Shown piece by piece: positions 28,601 to 35,545 of a stretch of DNA of 64,000 nt. Under the pieces are notes generated by a model. It was not told the DNA's origin and did no database searches. It saw nothing but the letters and a program-made list of their open reading frames with translations. How positions within the stretch are numbered: the first letter of the stretch is position 1; each line of letters opens with the position of its first letter. Origin of the DNA: Pseudonocardia asaccharolytica DSM 44247 = NBRC 16224 (GTDB taxonomy: Bacteria > Actinomycetota > Actinomycetes > Mycobacteriales > Pseudonocardiaceae); assembly GCF_000423625.1 (NCBI RefSeq), contig NZ_AUII01000021.1, positions 1 to 64,000 on the forward strand, given 5' to 3'. The position numbers and the translations under genes were made by a program.

Positions 28601-31600
28601 CAGCTGGAATTGTCCAGATGAACGTATTCGGAGCAGTTTGCGACCACGATGCCGCTGACGACATAGGAATGGTTGCGAGGCTCGGTGAGGTTGTAGGTCG
28701 TCTCGAAACCACGGGACACGCGCATCGCGAGGCGGGTGGTCTCGTCGACGTCGTAGAACGAGTACCGCCGCAGGACGTCGGCGAGCCGCTCGGCCTTCTC
28801 GGGATGGTCGAACCCGATGTGCTCGCTGAAGCGGCCGATATGGCGCCCGCTGATCCGCAGGTCGTAACCCGGGCCGTCGCTGCCGTAGGTGGCCTCGGAT
28901 CCGTCCTTCCGAACGTAACGGAAGGTCACGTCGGTGGTGCCCGTCCGGTAGATCCGCGCCCGAATCCCCAGGCTCGCCAGAAGTTCCTGCACGCCGATGA
29001 GCAGCTCCTCCGACCGGCTACTGAGCCCGACGTAATGCGTGCCCTTCGCCGCCTGATCTACCACACATCCATCGGCGTCGAACAGCGCACGCAGGAACGC
29101 ACGAACCGCTTCCTCCGGGGCTTCGAACAGCGGTTCCGGAACGGTCTTGGCCGCGGCCCGTCCAAGAGTCACGCCGAGCATCCTCAGGAAAGTCGCGAAC
29201 CGGCCACGCAGTGCGCGCAGTTGCACGGTGCCATTCGACTGCACGCTCGGCTTGGCCTCCGCGCCCGTGATCCGTGCGAGTAGCGCCCGGTGCCGCGGGA
29301 GCAGCGATTCCCTTTCCCACTCACCCGCATAGATCGTGACCGAGCCCGCCGAGGTCAGGCAGCCGTCGCCCACCAGCCACCCGAGGTATCCAGCCAGCTC
29401 GGGTGTCCACTTCTCGGGCACCTCGGCGAGCGGGCGGCCACGCGCGATCCGCCCGGCGTCGATCGCGAGCGACGGCAGAGCGACGCCGGCGTGCGGCCGT
29501 GGTGCATGTTCGACCGATCGCACGACGCGGTCGTCCTCGGTGAGGTCCTCCGCGCGCACCCAGCCCTTGTTGGCGGTCCAGATGCGGTGGTTCGGTGTGC
29601 ACCGCAGCCGGCTGCCGTCGCGAAACCGCAGCTCCAGGATCTCGTTGACACCGGTGACCATGTAGCGGGTGGGCCGCGTGGCCACCACCGCCGACGCCGG
29701 GTTCGCCTCGTTGGTGACGTCGCTGGTGTACACCGCGAACGCTTCGCCGGTCGCCGCACGGCGGACCAGCTCACCGATCGGTACCAGGCCGGCGTCGGTC
29801 AAGACTCGCTGATCGGCCGGGAAGCACGGATTCGACGCCGTAATTCGCCCCGACTCCGGGCACGTATGCCAGTCGTTGATCGTGTCGTCGTATTGGATTC
29901 CGGGATCAGCGCATTCCCAGGCCGCCTGGGCGATACCGCGGAACAGTTTGCGAGCCGGTACCCGCTCGATGACCTCGCCCGTCAGGCGGGCCCGCAGTCC
30001 GAACTCGGTACCCTCCTCGACCGCGCGCATGAACTCGTCGGTGACACGGACCGAGTTGTTCGCGTTCTGGTACTGCACCGAGGTGATGTCGGCGCCGCCG
30101 AGGTCCATATCGAACCCGGCGTCGCGCAGCACCCGGATCTTGGCCTCCTCCTTGGCCTTGGTCTGGACGAACTCCTCGATATCGGGATGGTCGACGTCGA
30201 GGACGACCATCTTGGCCGCGCGCCGGGTGGCCCCGCCCGACTTGATGGTGCCCGCGCTGGCGTCGGCGCCGCGCATGAACGACACCGGGCCGGACGCGGT
30301 GCCGCCGGAGGACAGCAGTTCCTTCGAGGAGCGGATCCGCGAGAGGTTCAGCCCGGCACCGGAGCCGCCTTTGAAGATCAGCCCCTCCTCCCGGTACCAG
30401 TTCAGGATCGACTCCATCGTGTCGTCGACCGCGAGGATGAAGCAGTTGTGCACGCGCAGGCCGTCGGCGAGGAACTCGCCCGACTCGGTCTGGATGTCGA
30501 AGACCTCCCGCTCGCCGAGCTGCTCGATCGAGGCGATCTGGAGCCGCTTCACCTCCCGTGCGGGCCGCCCTGGCAGGTCGAACGACGCTTCGAGCCTTGC
30601 CTCCTTCACGGGATCCACGAACCCGATCTCGTCGGCGAAGATTCGGCGATCGCCGGCGTTCTGGATCTGGATGCACCACAGGTCGTGCCGGTCCGGGCAC
30701 TTCTCGGCCTTCCGGCGGACGCGGGCGAAGATCCCGAACCGTCCGAGCAGGGACTGCACGCCCCGGATCAGCTTCTCGCTGATCATGTCCATGGCCAGGA
30801 GCGTGGAGCGCTCGCGACGGGAGACGTAGCCCTCGGCCTGGAACAGGCTGCGCAGATAGCAGGCCACGACCGGGAGCGGCGCGGTGAACAGGTGCTCGGG
30901 CACGGTCGTGTCGACGCCGCGGGTCAGCAGCCGCCAGCGATCGACGAACGCGGTGAGCTCGGCGCCATACAGGCGGGTTCGTCGGCAGTCGAGGGCCGCG
31001 TTCTGCGTCGCCACCATGCGCTCGTGGCGGTGGACCTGCGGGAAGACCGCGTCGATCGCAGCGGTGACCCAGGCGTGTTCGGCGGGGTTCACCGTCATCG
31101 CCTCGATCGTGAGCGACCGGTTGGCGCCCAGCTCGTACTTTCCGACGAACCCGTCGGACTGCAGCCAGCCGGCCAACGAGGCCTCGGCAAGCTGGGCGAC
31201 CTCGATGGCCGACTCGCCGTATGAGTGGGTGCGGTGCCATTCCAGCTGGTCGCCGGGCTGAAGCGTGCCGGCCTCGACCCAACTGCCGGTACCTGCTCCG
31301 GTGCTCTTCCAGACCACGTGGTCCGGCGTGAGGTCGAGCTGATGCCCGGCCTTGGTGTGCAGCCGGATCACCTCACGCACCCCGTTGGCCTTGGTCGCGA
31401 CGATCGAGGTGAGCCCCTGGGCGTCGAAGACCTTCATACCCACCGCGTCGCGCTCGACGAGCTCGCCGATCGGGACGAGCCCGGCGGGAGTACTGACCAG
31501 CGAGTCGTACGTCAAACACGCCGAGACTTGTTGAGGGCTCAACGTCCCCACGTTGAACCACACCGGCGAGTTGAAACTGAACACCTGGTGCAGCAGCATC

Positions 31601-32046
31601 CAGGTGAGCTCGTGGGCGAAGATCTCGGCGTCCTGCTCCGTCGCGAAGTAGCCGTGCTCCACACCCGCGCGGTGATAGGTGCCGACGACCCGGTCGATCA
31701 GCTGCCGCAGGCTCGACTCGCGCTGCGGGCTGCCCACCGCGCCGCGGAAGTACTTGCTGGTGACGATGTTGGTGGCGTTGACCGACCAGAAGTCGGGGAA
31801 CTCGACGCCGCGCTGCTCGAAGTTGACCGTGCCGTCCCGCCAGTTCGTCATGACGACGTCGCGACGTTCCCAGTTCACCTCGTCGTACGGGTGCACCCCG
31901 GGGCTGGTGTGGAGGCGCTCGACGGTCAGCCCAGCGGGCCGCTTGCGCTTGTCCTCGCTCTTGGCGCCGGCCTTCGCCGCCCTGCCCTTCGCCGTGTCCG
32001 AGGCTGCGTTACCCGAGGCCGATCCGGCCCCGACGGTCTCCGTCAT
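25630..32046 (-). CDS. nrdJ: Adenosylcobalamin-dependent (class II) ribonucleotide reductase with three inteins
   Basis: The precursor is 2138 residues from ATG 32046 (AGGAGAGGGAGAGC upstream). Removing three inteins (177-534, 741-1137, 1323-1752) leaves about 953 residues, the usual NrdJ size. Exteins contain SPQQVSA/CFILAV, the radical-site NP/CSE, DNSSCNLASLN, and APTG/TIGLMMDCDTTG. The C-terminus has a zinc ribbon (CLTCGTKM...CYVCEGCG) and a final Cys pair region for reduction. It makes dNTP precursors without oxygen, using coenzyme B12. It lies 109 bp downstream of nrdR, likely in one operon. I saw no cobalamin riboswitch in that gap. The gene is fully open, so splicing is expected to be functional. 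Confidence 0.96.
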   Translation of the reverse strand: MTETVGAGSASGNAASDTAKGRAAKAGAKSEDKRKRPAGLTVERLHTSPGVHPYDEVNWERRDVVMTNWRDGTVNFEQRGVEFPDFWSVNATNIVTSKYFRGAVGSPQRESSLRQLIDRVVGTYHRAGVEHGYFATEQDAEIFAHELTWMLLHQVFSFNSPVWFNVGTLSPQQVSACLTYDSLVSTPAGLVPIGELVERDAVGMKVFDAQGLTSIVATKANGVREVIRLHTKAGHQLDLTPDHVVWKSTGAGTGSWVEAGTLQPGDQLEWHRTHSYGESAIEVAQLAEASLAGWLQSDGFVGKYELGANRSLTIEAMTVNPAEHAWVTAAIDAVFPQVHRHERMVATQNAALDCRRTRLYGAELTAFVDRWRLLTRGVDTTVPEHLFTAPLPVVACYLRSLFQAEGYVSRRERSTLLAMDMISEKLIRGVQSLLGRFGIFARVRRKAEKCPDRHDLWCIQIQNAGDRRIFADEIGFVDPVKEARLEASFDLPGRPAREVKRLQIASIEQLGEREVFDIQTESGEFLADGLRVHNCFILAVDDTMESILNWYREEGLIFKGGSGAGLNLSRIRSSKELLSSGGTASGPVSFMRGADASAGTIKSGGATRRAAKMVVLDVDHPDIEEFVQTKAKEEAKIRVLRDAGFDMDLGGADITSVQYQNANNSVRVTDEFMRAVEEGTEFGLRARLTGEVIERVPARKLFRGIAQAAWECADPGIQYDDTINDWHTCPESGRITASNPCFPADQRVLTDAGLVPIGELVRRAATGEAFAVYTSDVTNEANPASAVVATRPTRYMVTGVNEILELRFRDGSRLRCTPNHRIWTANKGWVRAEDLTEDDRVVRSVEHAPRPHAGVALPSLAIDAGRIARGRPLAEVPEKWTPELAGYLGWLVGDGCLTSAGSVTIYAGEWERESLLPRHRALLARITGAEAKPSVQSNGTVQLRALRGRFATFLRMLGVTLGRAAAKTVPEPLFEAPEEAVRAFLRALFDADGCVVDQAAKGTHYVGLSSRSEELLIGVQELLASLGIRARIYRTGTTDVTFRYVRKDGSEATYGSDGPGYDLRISGRHIGRFSEHIGFDHPEKAERLADVLRRYSFYDVDETTRLAMRVSRGFETTYNLTEPRNHSYVVSGIVVANCSEYVHLDNSSCNLASLNLLKFLDDGAFDAQRFAKAVELVVTAMDISICFADFPTERIADTTRKFRQLGIGYANLGALLMASGHAYDSEGGRSLAASITSLMTGAAYKRSAELAGVVGPYEGYARNAEAHQRVMRKHAAANDDYRTLPASTPVRKLATLTWKACLEIGERNGWRNAQASVLAPTGCLTGDTLVTTSRGLARLGEIGNVYGDRWQDLDTEVSTDEGPRRATRFFVNGEEPTRKIITQGGYTIQGTLAHRIKVVDRATGEWRWKRMADVAAEDIVPMQLGILVGAPRNVPMPVLDQAYYTGERGVVVPDTMNAELAELVGYFMGDGSLHAKGIRLCVADEDLDVVERLAVLSKELFGIEPVIRPQQGYREVTMQSVRLARWWRAAGFAKRAPRDDHAGKGWRPHVPSAVLESNDPAVYAAFLRGLFEADGTVLDGVPSVSTASATFAGEVRTLLLALGMVTTTRETVSGWGGSQYQVRLRNLDHALVYDECVGFIGERKARLLPDLEPTQSGNRDRIVLPRAVWEELAPVGHERRNLILDAVRRSGGVSRSTARLLQAESPDPRLEHALGYAFETVAENADGGVRPTYDLSVPDNVTYVAGGFVSHNTIGLMMDCDTTGIEPDLALVKFKKLVGGGSMQIVNQTVPRALAALGYQPEQAEAIVEYVAEHGHVIDAPGLRPEHYEVFDCAMGERSIAAMGHVRMMAAVQPFLSGAISKTVNMPEAASVEDVEKIYLEGWRLGLKALAIYRDNCKVGQPLSAGKEARKDAKEEAAGPVEVRPVRRRLPKKRPSETVSFTVGGAEGYLTAGSYPDNGLGEIFVKLGKQGSTLSGVMDAFSMSISVGLQYGIPLEFYVSKFSNLRFEPAGMTDDPDIRIATSVLDYLFRRLALDHLPYEKRAQLGIFSAEERAAQIADNDAEVDLEGLRTGVDSSGAPRPTAMATPAPVEVGSSTELLELRLGKAADAPLCLTCGTKMRPAGSCYVCEGCGATSGCS
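26791..28080 (-). other. Intein 3 of NrdJ (430 aa)
   Basis: It begins CLTGDTLVTTSRGLARLGEI and ends GFVSHN, followed by extein Thr (TIGLMMDCD). Block B is TLAHRIKV. Endonuclease motifs LVGYFMGDGSL and LRGLFEADGTV are complete. It lies in the APTG/TIG loop, a conserved substrate-phosphate-binding turn. An extra stretch of about 60 residues (ARLLPDLEPTQSGNRDRIVL onward) follows the endonuclease. Confidence 0.93.
28636..29826 (-). other. Intein 2 of NrdJ (397 aa)
   Basis: It begins CFPADQRVLTDAGLVPIGEL and ends NHSYVVSGIVVAN, followed by the extein CSEY. Block B is CTPNHRIW. Endonuclease motifs LAGYLGWLVGDGCL and LRALFDADGCV are both complete. The residue before the terminal Asn is Ala rather than His. 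The +1 Cys is the thiyl-radical cysteine of the reductase (NPCSE). Confidence 0.93.
30445..31518 (-). other. Intein 1 of NrdJ (358 aa)
   Basis: It begins at Cys (CLTYDSLVSTPAGLVPIGEL) and ends VHN, followed by extein Cys of CFILAV. Block B is LTPDHVVW. A LAGLIDADG-type homing endonuclease is present: LAGWLQSDGF and LRSLFQAEGYV; the second motif has Glu where Asp is usual. Insertion is directly before a Cys that corresponds to one of the redox-active cysteines of class II reductases (QVSAC). Confidence 0.93.
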
Positions 32047-32155
32047 GCTCTCCCTCTCCTGCATCCGAACATGCTGCTGTCACACCGCCGCTGCCGCGAG
32101 CGGGCGGTGTCCGGCCGGGGTCGGCGCTGGCCCCTCGTGCTCAGTTGTGCGTCGT

Positions 32156-32644
32156 TCACTCCCGCGGGGGCCGACCCGGCAGCTCGGTTGCTTCCCCGGC
32201 AACCGGCCTGCGCAGATCGGCGATCTCCTTCTCGAAGTCCTCGATGGAGGAGAACGACCGGTAGACGCTCGCGAAGCGCAGATACGCGACCTCGTCGAGT
32301 TCCTTCAACGGCCCCAGGATGGCCAGCCCGACCTCGTGGCTCGGGATCTCGGCGGACCCGCTCGCCCGCACCGCCTCCTCGACGCGGTGCGCGAGCTGCT
32401 GCAGGGCATCCTCGCCGACCGGACGTCCCTGGCACGCCCGTTGCACACCGCGCACGACCTTCTCCCGGCTGAACGGCTCGGTCACGCCGCTGCGCTTCAC
32501 CACCGCGAGCACGGCCTCCTCGACGGTGGTGAACCGCCGGCCGCATTCCGCGCAGGACCGGCGGCGCCGCGTGGCCTTGCCGTCGTCGACCTCGCGGGAG
32601 TCGATGACGCGACAGTCGGAATGACGGCAGAACGGGCAGCGCAT
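32156..32644 (-). CDS. nrdR: Transcriptional repressor NrdR
   Basis: The product is 162 residues from ATG 32644, with AGGAGGAGGATC upstream. An N-terminal zinc ribbon ([19 protein letters not shown] then [15 protein letters not shown]) is followed by an ATP-cone (about 46-136: [20 protein letters not shown] onward). NrdR senses ATP/dATP and represses ribonucleotide reductase genes. It is upstream of nrdJ on the same strand, so the pair is likely one operon under autocontrol through the two boxes at 32680-32724. Confidence 0.96.
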   Translation of the reverse strand: MRCPFCRHSDCRVIDSREVDDGKATRRRRSCAECGRRFTTVEEAVLAVVKRSGVTEPFSREKVVRGVQRACQGRPVGEDALQQLAHRVEEAVRASGSAEIPSHEVGLAILGPLKELDEVAYLRFASVYRSFSSIEDFEKEIADLRRPVAGEATELPGRPPRE

Positions 32645-32679
32645 GGCGACGATCCTCCTCCTCCTGCGAGGCCGCCGAA

Positions 32680-32724
32680 CCACAACCTGTGGCCGAACGA
32701 CACGTATGTAACCACAAGATGTGG
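32680..32724. promoter_or_regulatory. Pair of NrdR boxes
   Basis: Two palindromes, CCACAACCTGTGG (32680-32692) and CCACAAGATGTGG (32712-32724), are 32 bp apart centre to centre, about three helical turns on the same face. They lie 36-80 bp before the nrdR start, with a TACATA-like -10 on the reverse strand between them. This spacing is the normal one for NrdR boxes. The stretch from 32725 to 32912 contains nothing else that I recognise. Confidence 0.8.
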
Positions 32725-32912
32725 GATTCGCGAACTCCGGCACGCCGATACGGCCCAGCATCGCTCGTTCGTGGACGGCGGGGAGGTGGCGCCCGTCCGC
32801 GACACGCCGTGCTCACCCGGCACAGCGCGCCCGCAACGACATCCTGCATCGAGGCGCCTCCCTGTCGCCGCGACCCGGCCGACCGGGTCTGGTCGGGATA
32901 CCTGTGTGAGGT

Positions 32913-33545
32913 CTACCAGCGGCCCCCGACAGTTCTGCGCTGGTCGGATCGTTCGAGTGGGTGTCTTGTCCTGGGGCGGGCGCGGAGGTGTGCGCGTTCG
33001 CCCTGTTTGCCGAAGAGGCTGAGGAACTCGACCGGTTCGGTGCCTGCGGCGCCGAACCAGTGCGGTACGTGGGTGTCGAACTCGGCGGCTTCGCCGGGCG
33101 AGAGCTCCAGATCGTGTTCACCGAGGACGAGCCGCAGCCGTCCGTCGAGGACATAGAGCCATTCGTAGCCCTCGTGGGTCTGCGGGTCGGGTTCTATCGG
33201 GTGGAGGCTGGCCGGGATCACGAACTTGTAGGCCTGGACGCCGCCGGGGCGCCGGGTGAGGGGCAGGACGATCATCCCGCCGGGACAGGCGACAGGGCGC
33301 AGGTGGATGCGCGGGTCGCCGGTGGGTGGGGCGTCGACGAGCTCGTCGAGCGTGACGCCGTGCGCTCTGGCCAGGGGGAGCAGTTGCTCGAGGGTCGGCC
33401 GGCGGGTGCCGGACTCCAGCCGGGACAGGGTGCTCACCGAGATGCCGGTGGCCCCCGACAGGTCGGCCAGCGTGGTCCCGCGCCGCCGGCGCAGCGCGCG
33501 CAGCCGGGGGCCGACCGCGTCGAGCGCCTGGTCGATGTCGTCCAT
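32913..33545 (-). CDS. XRE-family regulator with C-terminal cupin
   Basis: The product is 210 residues from ATG 33545. The HTH is at about 12-68 (RLRALRRRRGTTLADLSGAT, then SVSTLSRLESGTRRPTLEQL). The cupin at about 110-190 carries THEGYEWLYVLDGRLRLVLG and HVPHWFGAAG. It is divergent from the FAD oxidoreductase and methyltransferase genes and probably controls them; small-molecule sensing by the cupin is inferred. A possible operator lies in the shared gap. Confidence 0.88.
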   Translation of the reverse strand: MDDIDQALDAVGPRLRALRRRRGTTLADLSGATGISVSTLSRLESGTRRPTLEQLLPLARAHGVTLDELVDAPPTGDPRIHLRPVACPGGMIVLPLTRRPGGVQAYKFVIPASLHPIEPDPQTHEGYEWLYVLDGRLRLVLGEHDLELSPGEAAEFDTHVPHWFGAAGTEPVEFLSLFGKQGERAHLRARPRTRHPLERSDQRRTVGGRW

Positions 33546-33554
33546 GCCCTTAGT

Positions 33555-33583
33555 TTGCCAGATCAGCAATAAGGTTTGCAGAT
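33555..33583. promoter_or_regulatory. Candidate operator of the XRE-cupin regulator
   Basis: TTGCCAGATCAGCAA (33555-33569) has TTGC/GCAA arms, and the word GTTTGC(C)AGAT occurs twice (33553 and 33574). The elements lie within the 56-76 bp between the divergent genes, overlapping both expected promoters. Confidence 0.5.
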
Positions 33584-33621
33584 ATGCCCGGGGTCGGCGC
33601 ATGGTCGCCGTGGAGGTGATC

Positions 33622-34656
33622 GTGGTGACCGATCGGCTGGGGGACGGCTGTGACGTGGTGGTGGTCGGCGGTGGCGCCGCGGGATTGAGCGGGGCGCTGC
33701 TGCTGGCCCGGGCGCGGCGGTCGGTGGTGGTGATCAATGCGGGTGCCCCGCGCAACGCCCCGGCCACGGGTGTGCACGGGCTGCTGGCCCTGGACGGGAC
33801 CCCGCCGACGGAGCTGCTCGAGCGGGGCCGCGCCGAGGTCCGCGGCTACGGCGGCCGCGTGGTGACCGGCGAGGTGGCCGGCGTGGCACGCGAGGACGGT
33901 ACTGATGGGACGGGCTTCGCGGTGACGCTGGCCGACGGCCGGACGGTCCGGGCGCGCCGGCTGCTGGTGGCCACCGGACTGGTCGACGAGCTGCCGGAGA
34001 TCCCGGGGCTGCGGGACCGGTGGGGCCGGGACGTGCTGCACTGCCCGTACTGCCACGGCTGGGAGGTCCGCGACCGGGCCATCGGAGTGTTGGCCACCGG
34101 GCCGCTGGCGGTGCACGGGGCGTTGCTGTTCCGGCAGTGGAGCGCCGACGTCACGTTCTTCACCCACACCATGCCGCCGCCGACCGGCGAGCAGGCCGAG
34201 CAGCTGGCCGCCCGCGGCATCGGGGTGATGGACGGCGAGGTGGCTGCCCTGGAGATCATCGAGGACCGCCTGGCCGGCGTGCGGCTGACCGACGGCACGG
34301 TGGTGACCCGCGAGGCGCTGGCGGTCCCGCCGCGGATGGTGGCGCGCGCCGGTTTCCTGGCCGCGCTCGGGCTGGCGCCGGCGGAACACCCCTCGGGGCT
34401 CGGTGAGCACATCCCTGCCGACGCGACCGGCCGCACCGAGGTGCCCGAGGTGTGGGTCGCGGGCAACGTCACCGACCTGGCCGCCCAGGTCGGTACCGCC
34501 GCGGCGGCGGGCGCGACCGCGGCGGCCCAGATCAACGCCGACCTGGTCGCCGAGGACACCCGCCAGGCGGTCGCCGCCTACCGGGACCCGTTGTCGGCCG
34601 AGTCGGAAGCGCGTGTCGGCGAACTGGTGATCGGCAACCGTCGCCACGGCCTCTAG
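33622..34656 (+). CDS. Thioredoxin-reductase-like NAD(P)/FAD oxidoreductase
   Basis: The product is about 344 residues from GTG 33622 (GGAGG 5 bp before); ATG 33601 is an in-frame alternative. FAD-binding Rossmann motif VVVVGGGAAGLSGALLLARA, redox-like CPYCHGW at about 141-147, and the late FAD motif VWVAGNVTD are seen. The NAD-binding GxGxxG is poorly kept (IGVLATGPLAVHGALL), so the electron donor is uncertain. It forms a two-gene unit with a methyltransferase 20 bp downstream and faces an XRE-cupin gene; this trio recurs in actinobacteria, with no assigned substrate. Confidence 0.85.
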   Translation: MVTDRLGDGCDVVVVGGGAAGLSGALLLARARRSVVVINAGAPRNAPATGVHGLLALDGTPPTELLERGRAEVRGYGGRVVTGEVAGVAREDGTDGTGFAVTLADGRTVRARRLLVATGLVDELPEIPGLRDRWGRDVLHCPYCHGWEVRDRAIGVLATGPLAVHGALLFRQWSADVTFFTHTMPPPTGEQAEQLAARGIGVMDGEVAALEIIEDRLAGVRLTDGTVVTREALAVPPRMVARAGFLAALGLAPAEHPSGLGEHIPADATGRTEVPEVWVAGNVTDLAAQVGTAAAAGATAAAQINADLVAEDTRQAVAAYRDPLSAESEARVGELVIGNRRHGL

Positions 34657-34676
34657 AACCACGGAAAGGAACCGTC

Positions 34677-35321
34677 GTGTCCGAAGAATTCAGCAAGGCG
34701 TACTGGGAACAGCGTTGGGAGCAGGTCTGCCGCGACCACGCCGCCGCGGTCCACGGCAGGGGACCCAACCCGCAGCTGGTGGTCGAGGCCGGCGATCTCG
34801 CACCCGGCACGGCACTGGACGCCGGCTGCGGCCACGGGGCCGACGCCATCTGGCTGGCCTCGCGCGGATGGCGGGTGACGGCGGTGGACATCGCCACCAC
34901 CGCGCTGCGCCGCGCACACGAGCACGCCGAAACCCTCGGCGCCGACATCACGAGCCGGATCGACTGGGTACAGGCCGACCTGACCACCTGGGCTCCGGCC
35001 GAGGAACACTTCGACCTGGTCTCCACCCACTACGTGCACCCGGCGGCAGCGCCCGAGGCGCTGCTGCGCCGGCTGGCGGCCGCGGTCGCGCCGGGCGGCA
35101 CGCTGCTCGTCGTCGGCCACCACCCAGCGGATCCGCCGACCACCGACGGGCACGCCCCACCCCACGAGGCGTGCTTCACCGCCGAGGAGGCCGCGGCCGG
35201 CCTCGACCCCGACCGGTGGGCCATCGTCGTCGCCGAGTCCCGGCCCCGGCAGGCCACCGGCCCGCACGGCCACGAGAGCACACTGCATGATTCGGTCCTT
35301 CGAGCTCGTAAGCGTCCATGA
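34677..35321 (+). CDS. Class I SAM-dependent methyltransferase
   Basis: The product is 214 residues from GTG 34677 with GGAAAGGA upstream. SAM-binding motif I is ALDAGCGHGADAIWLASRGW, motif II VTAVDIATTALRRA, then WVQADLTTWAP and VAPGGTLLVVGHHP. The TehB-like length and layout fit a small-molecule or metalloid methyltransferase. Cotranscribed with the FAD oxidoreductase. Substrate unknown. Confidence 0.87.
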   Translation: MSEEFSKAYWEQRWEQVCRDHAAAVHGRGPNPQLVVEAGDLAPGTALDAGCGHGADAIWLASRGWRVTAVDIATTALRRAHEHAETLGADITSRIDWVQADLTTWAPAEEHFDLVSTHYVHPAAAPEALLRRLAAAVAPGGTLLVVGHHPADPPTTDGHAPPHEACFTAEEAAAGLDPDRWAIVVAESRPRQATGPHGHESTLHDSVLRARKRP

Positions 35322-35384
35322 CCTGCCGATGCCGCGGCGCGCAAGAAACGCCAAAACTCCATTGACTCAAAAGGACACCGGCCC

Positions 35385-35545
35385 GTGACCACCATTTCGG
35401 AAGCTCGGCGTGCCGACCAGCCAGGGCCAGCCGGCCGCGGCCGCCGGCGCGGACGCGTTCGCCTCCACGTTCACCTAGACCCTGGTGATCGCCGTACTGT
35501 GCCTGGTCCCGGCCGCGTTCCTGCCGAAGCGGCCCGTGCGGCCTC
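35385..35545 (+). pseudogene. MFS transporter collapsed to its two ends
   Basis: GTG 35385 follows AAAAGGACACC and encodes VTTISEARRADQP, a normal-looking start. After a few dozen bases the sequence becomes DAFASTFT, a TAG stop, then TLVIAVLCLVPAAFLPKRP. The latter is the last transmembrane helix and end of DHA2-type transporters (usually TFxWTL). The stop replaces Trp. Nearly the whole gene between the two ends is gone. The right end overlaps the 3' end of the GH15 pseudogene on the other strand. Confidence 0.5.

Noticed and set aside
27160..29283. Long rightward open frame opposite nrdJ
   Set aside because: No family features; nrdJ with its inteins accounts for this DNA.
32047..32155. Cobalamin riboswitch before nrdJ
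   Set aside because: Class II reductases sometimes have none. The gap is only 109 bp and lacks a recognisable B12 box; only a small GC-rich hairpin is seen.
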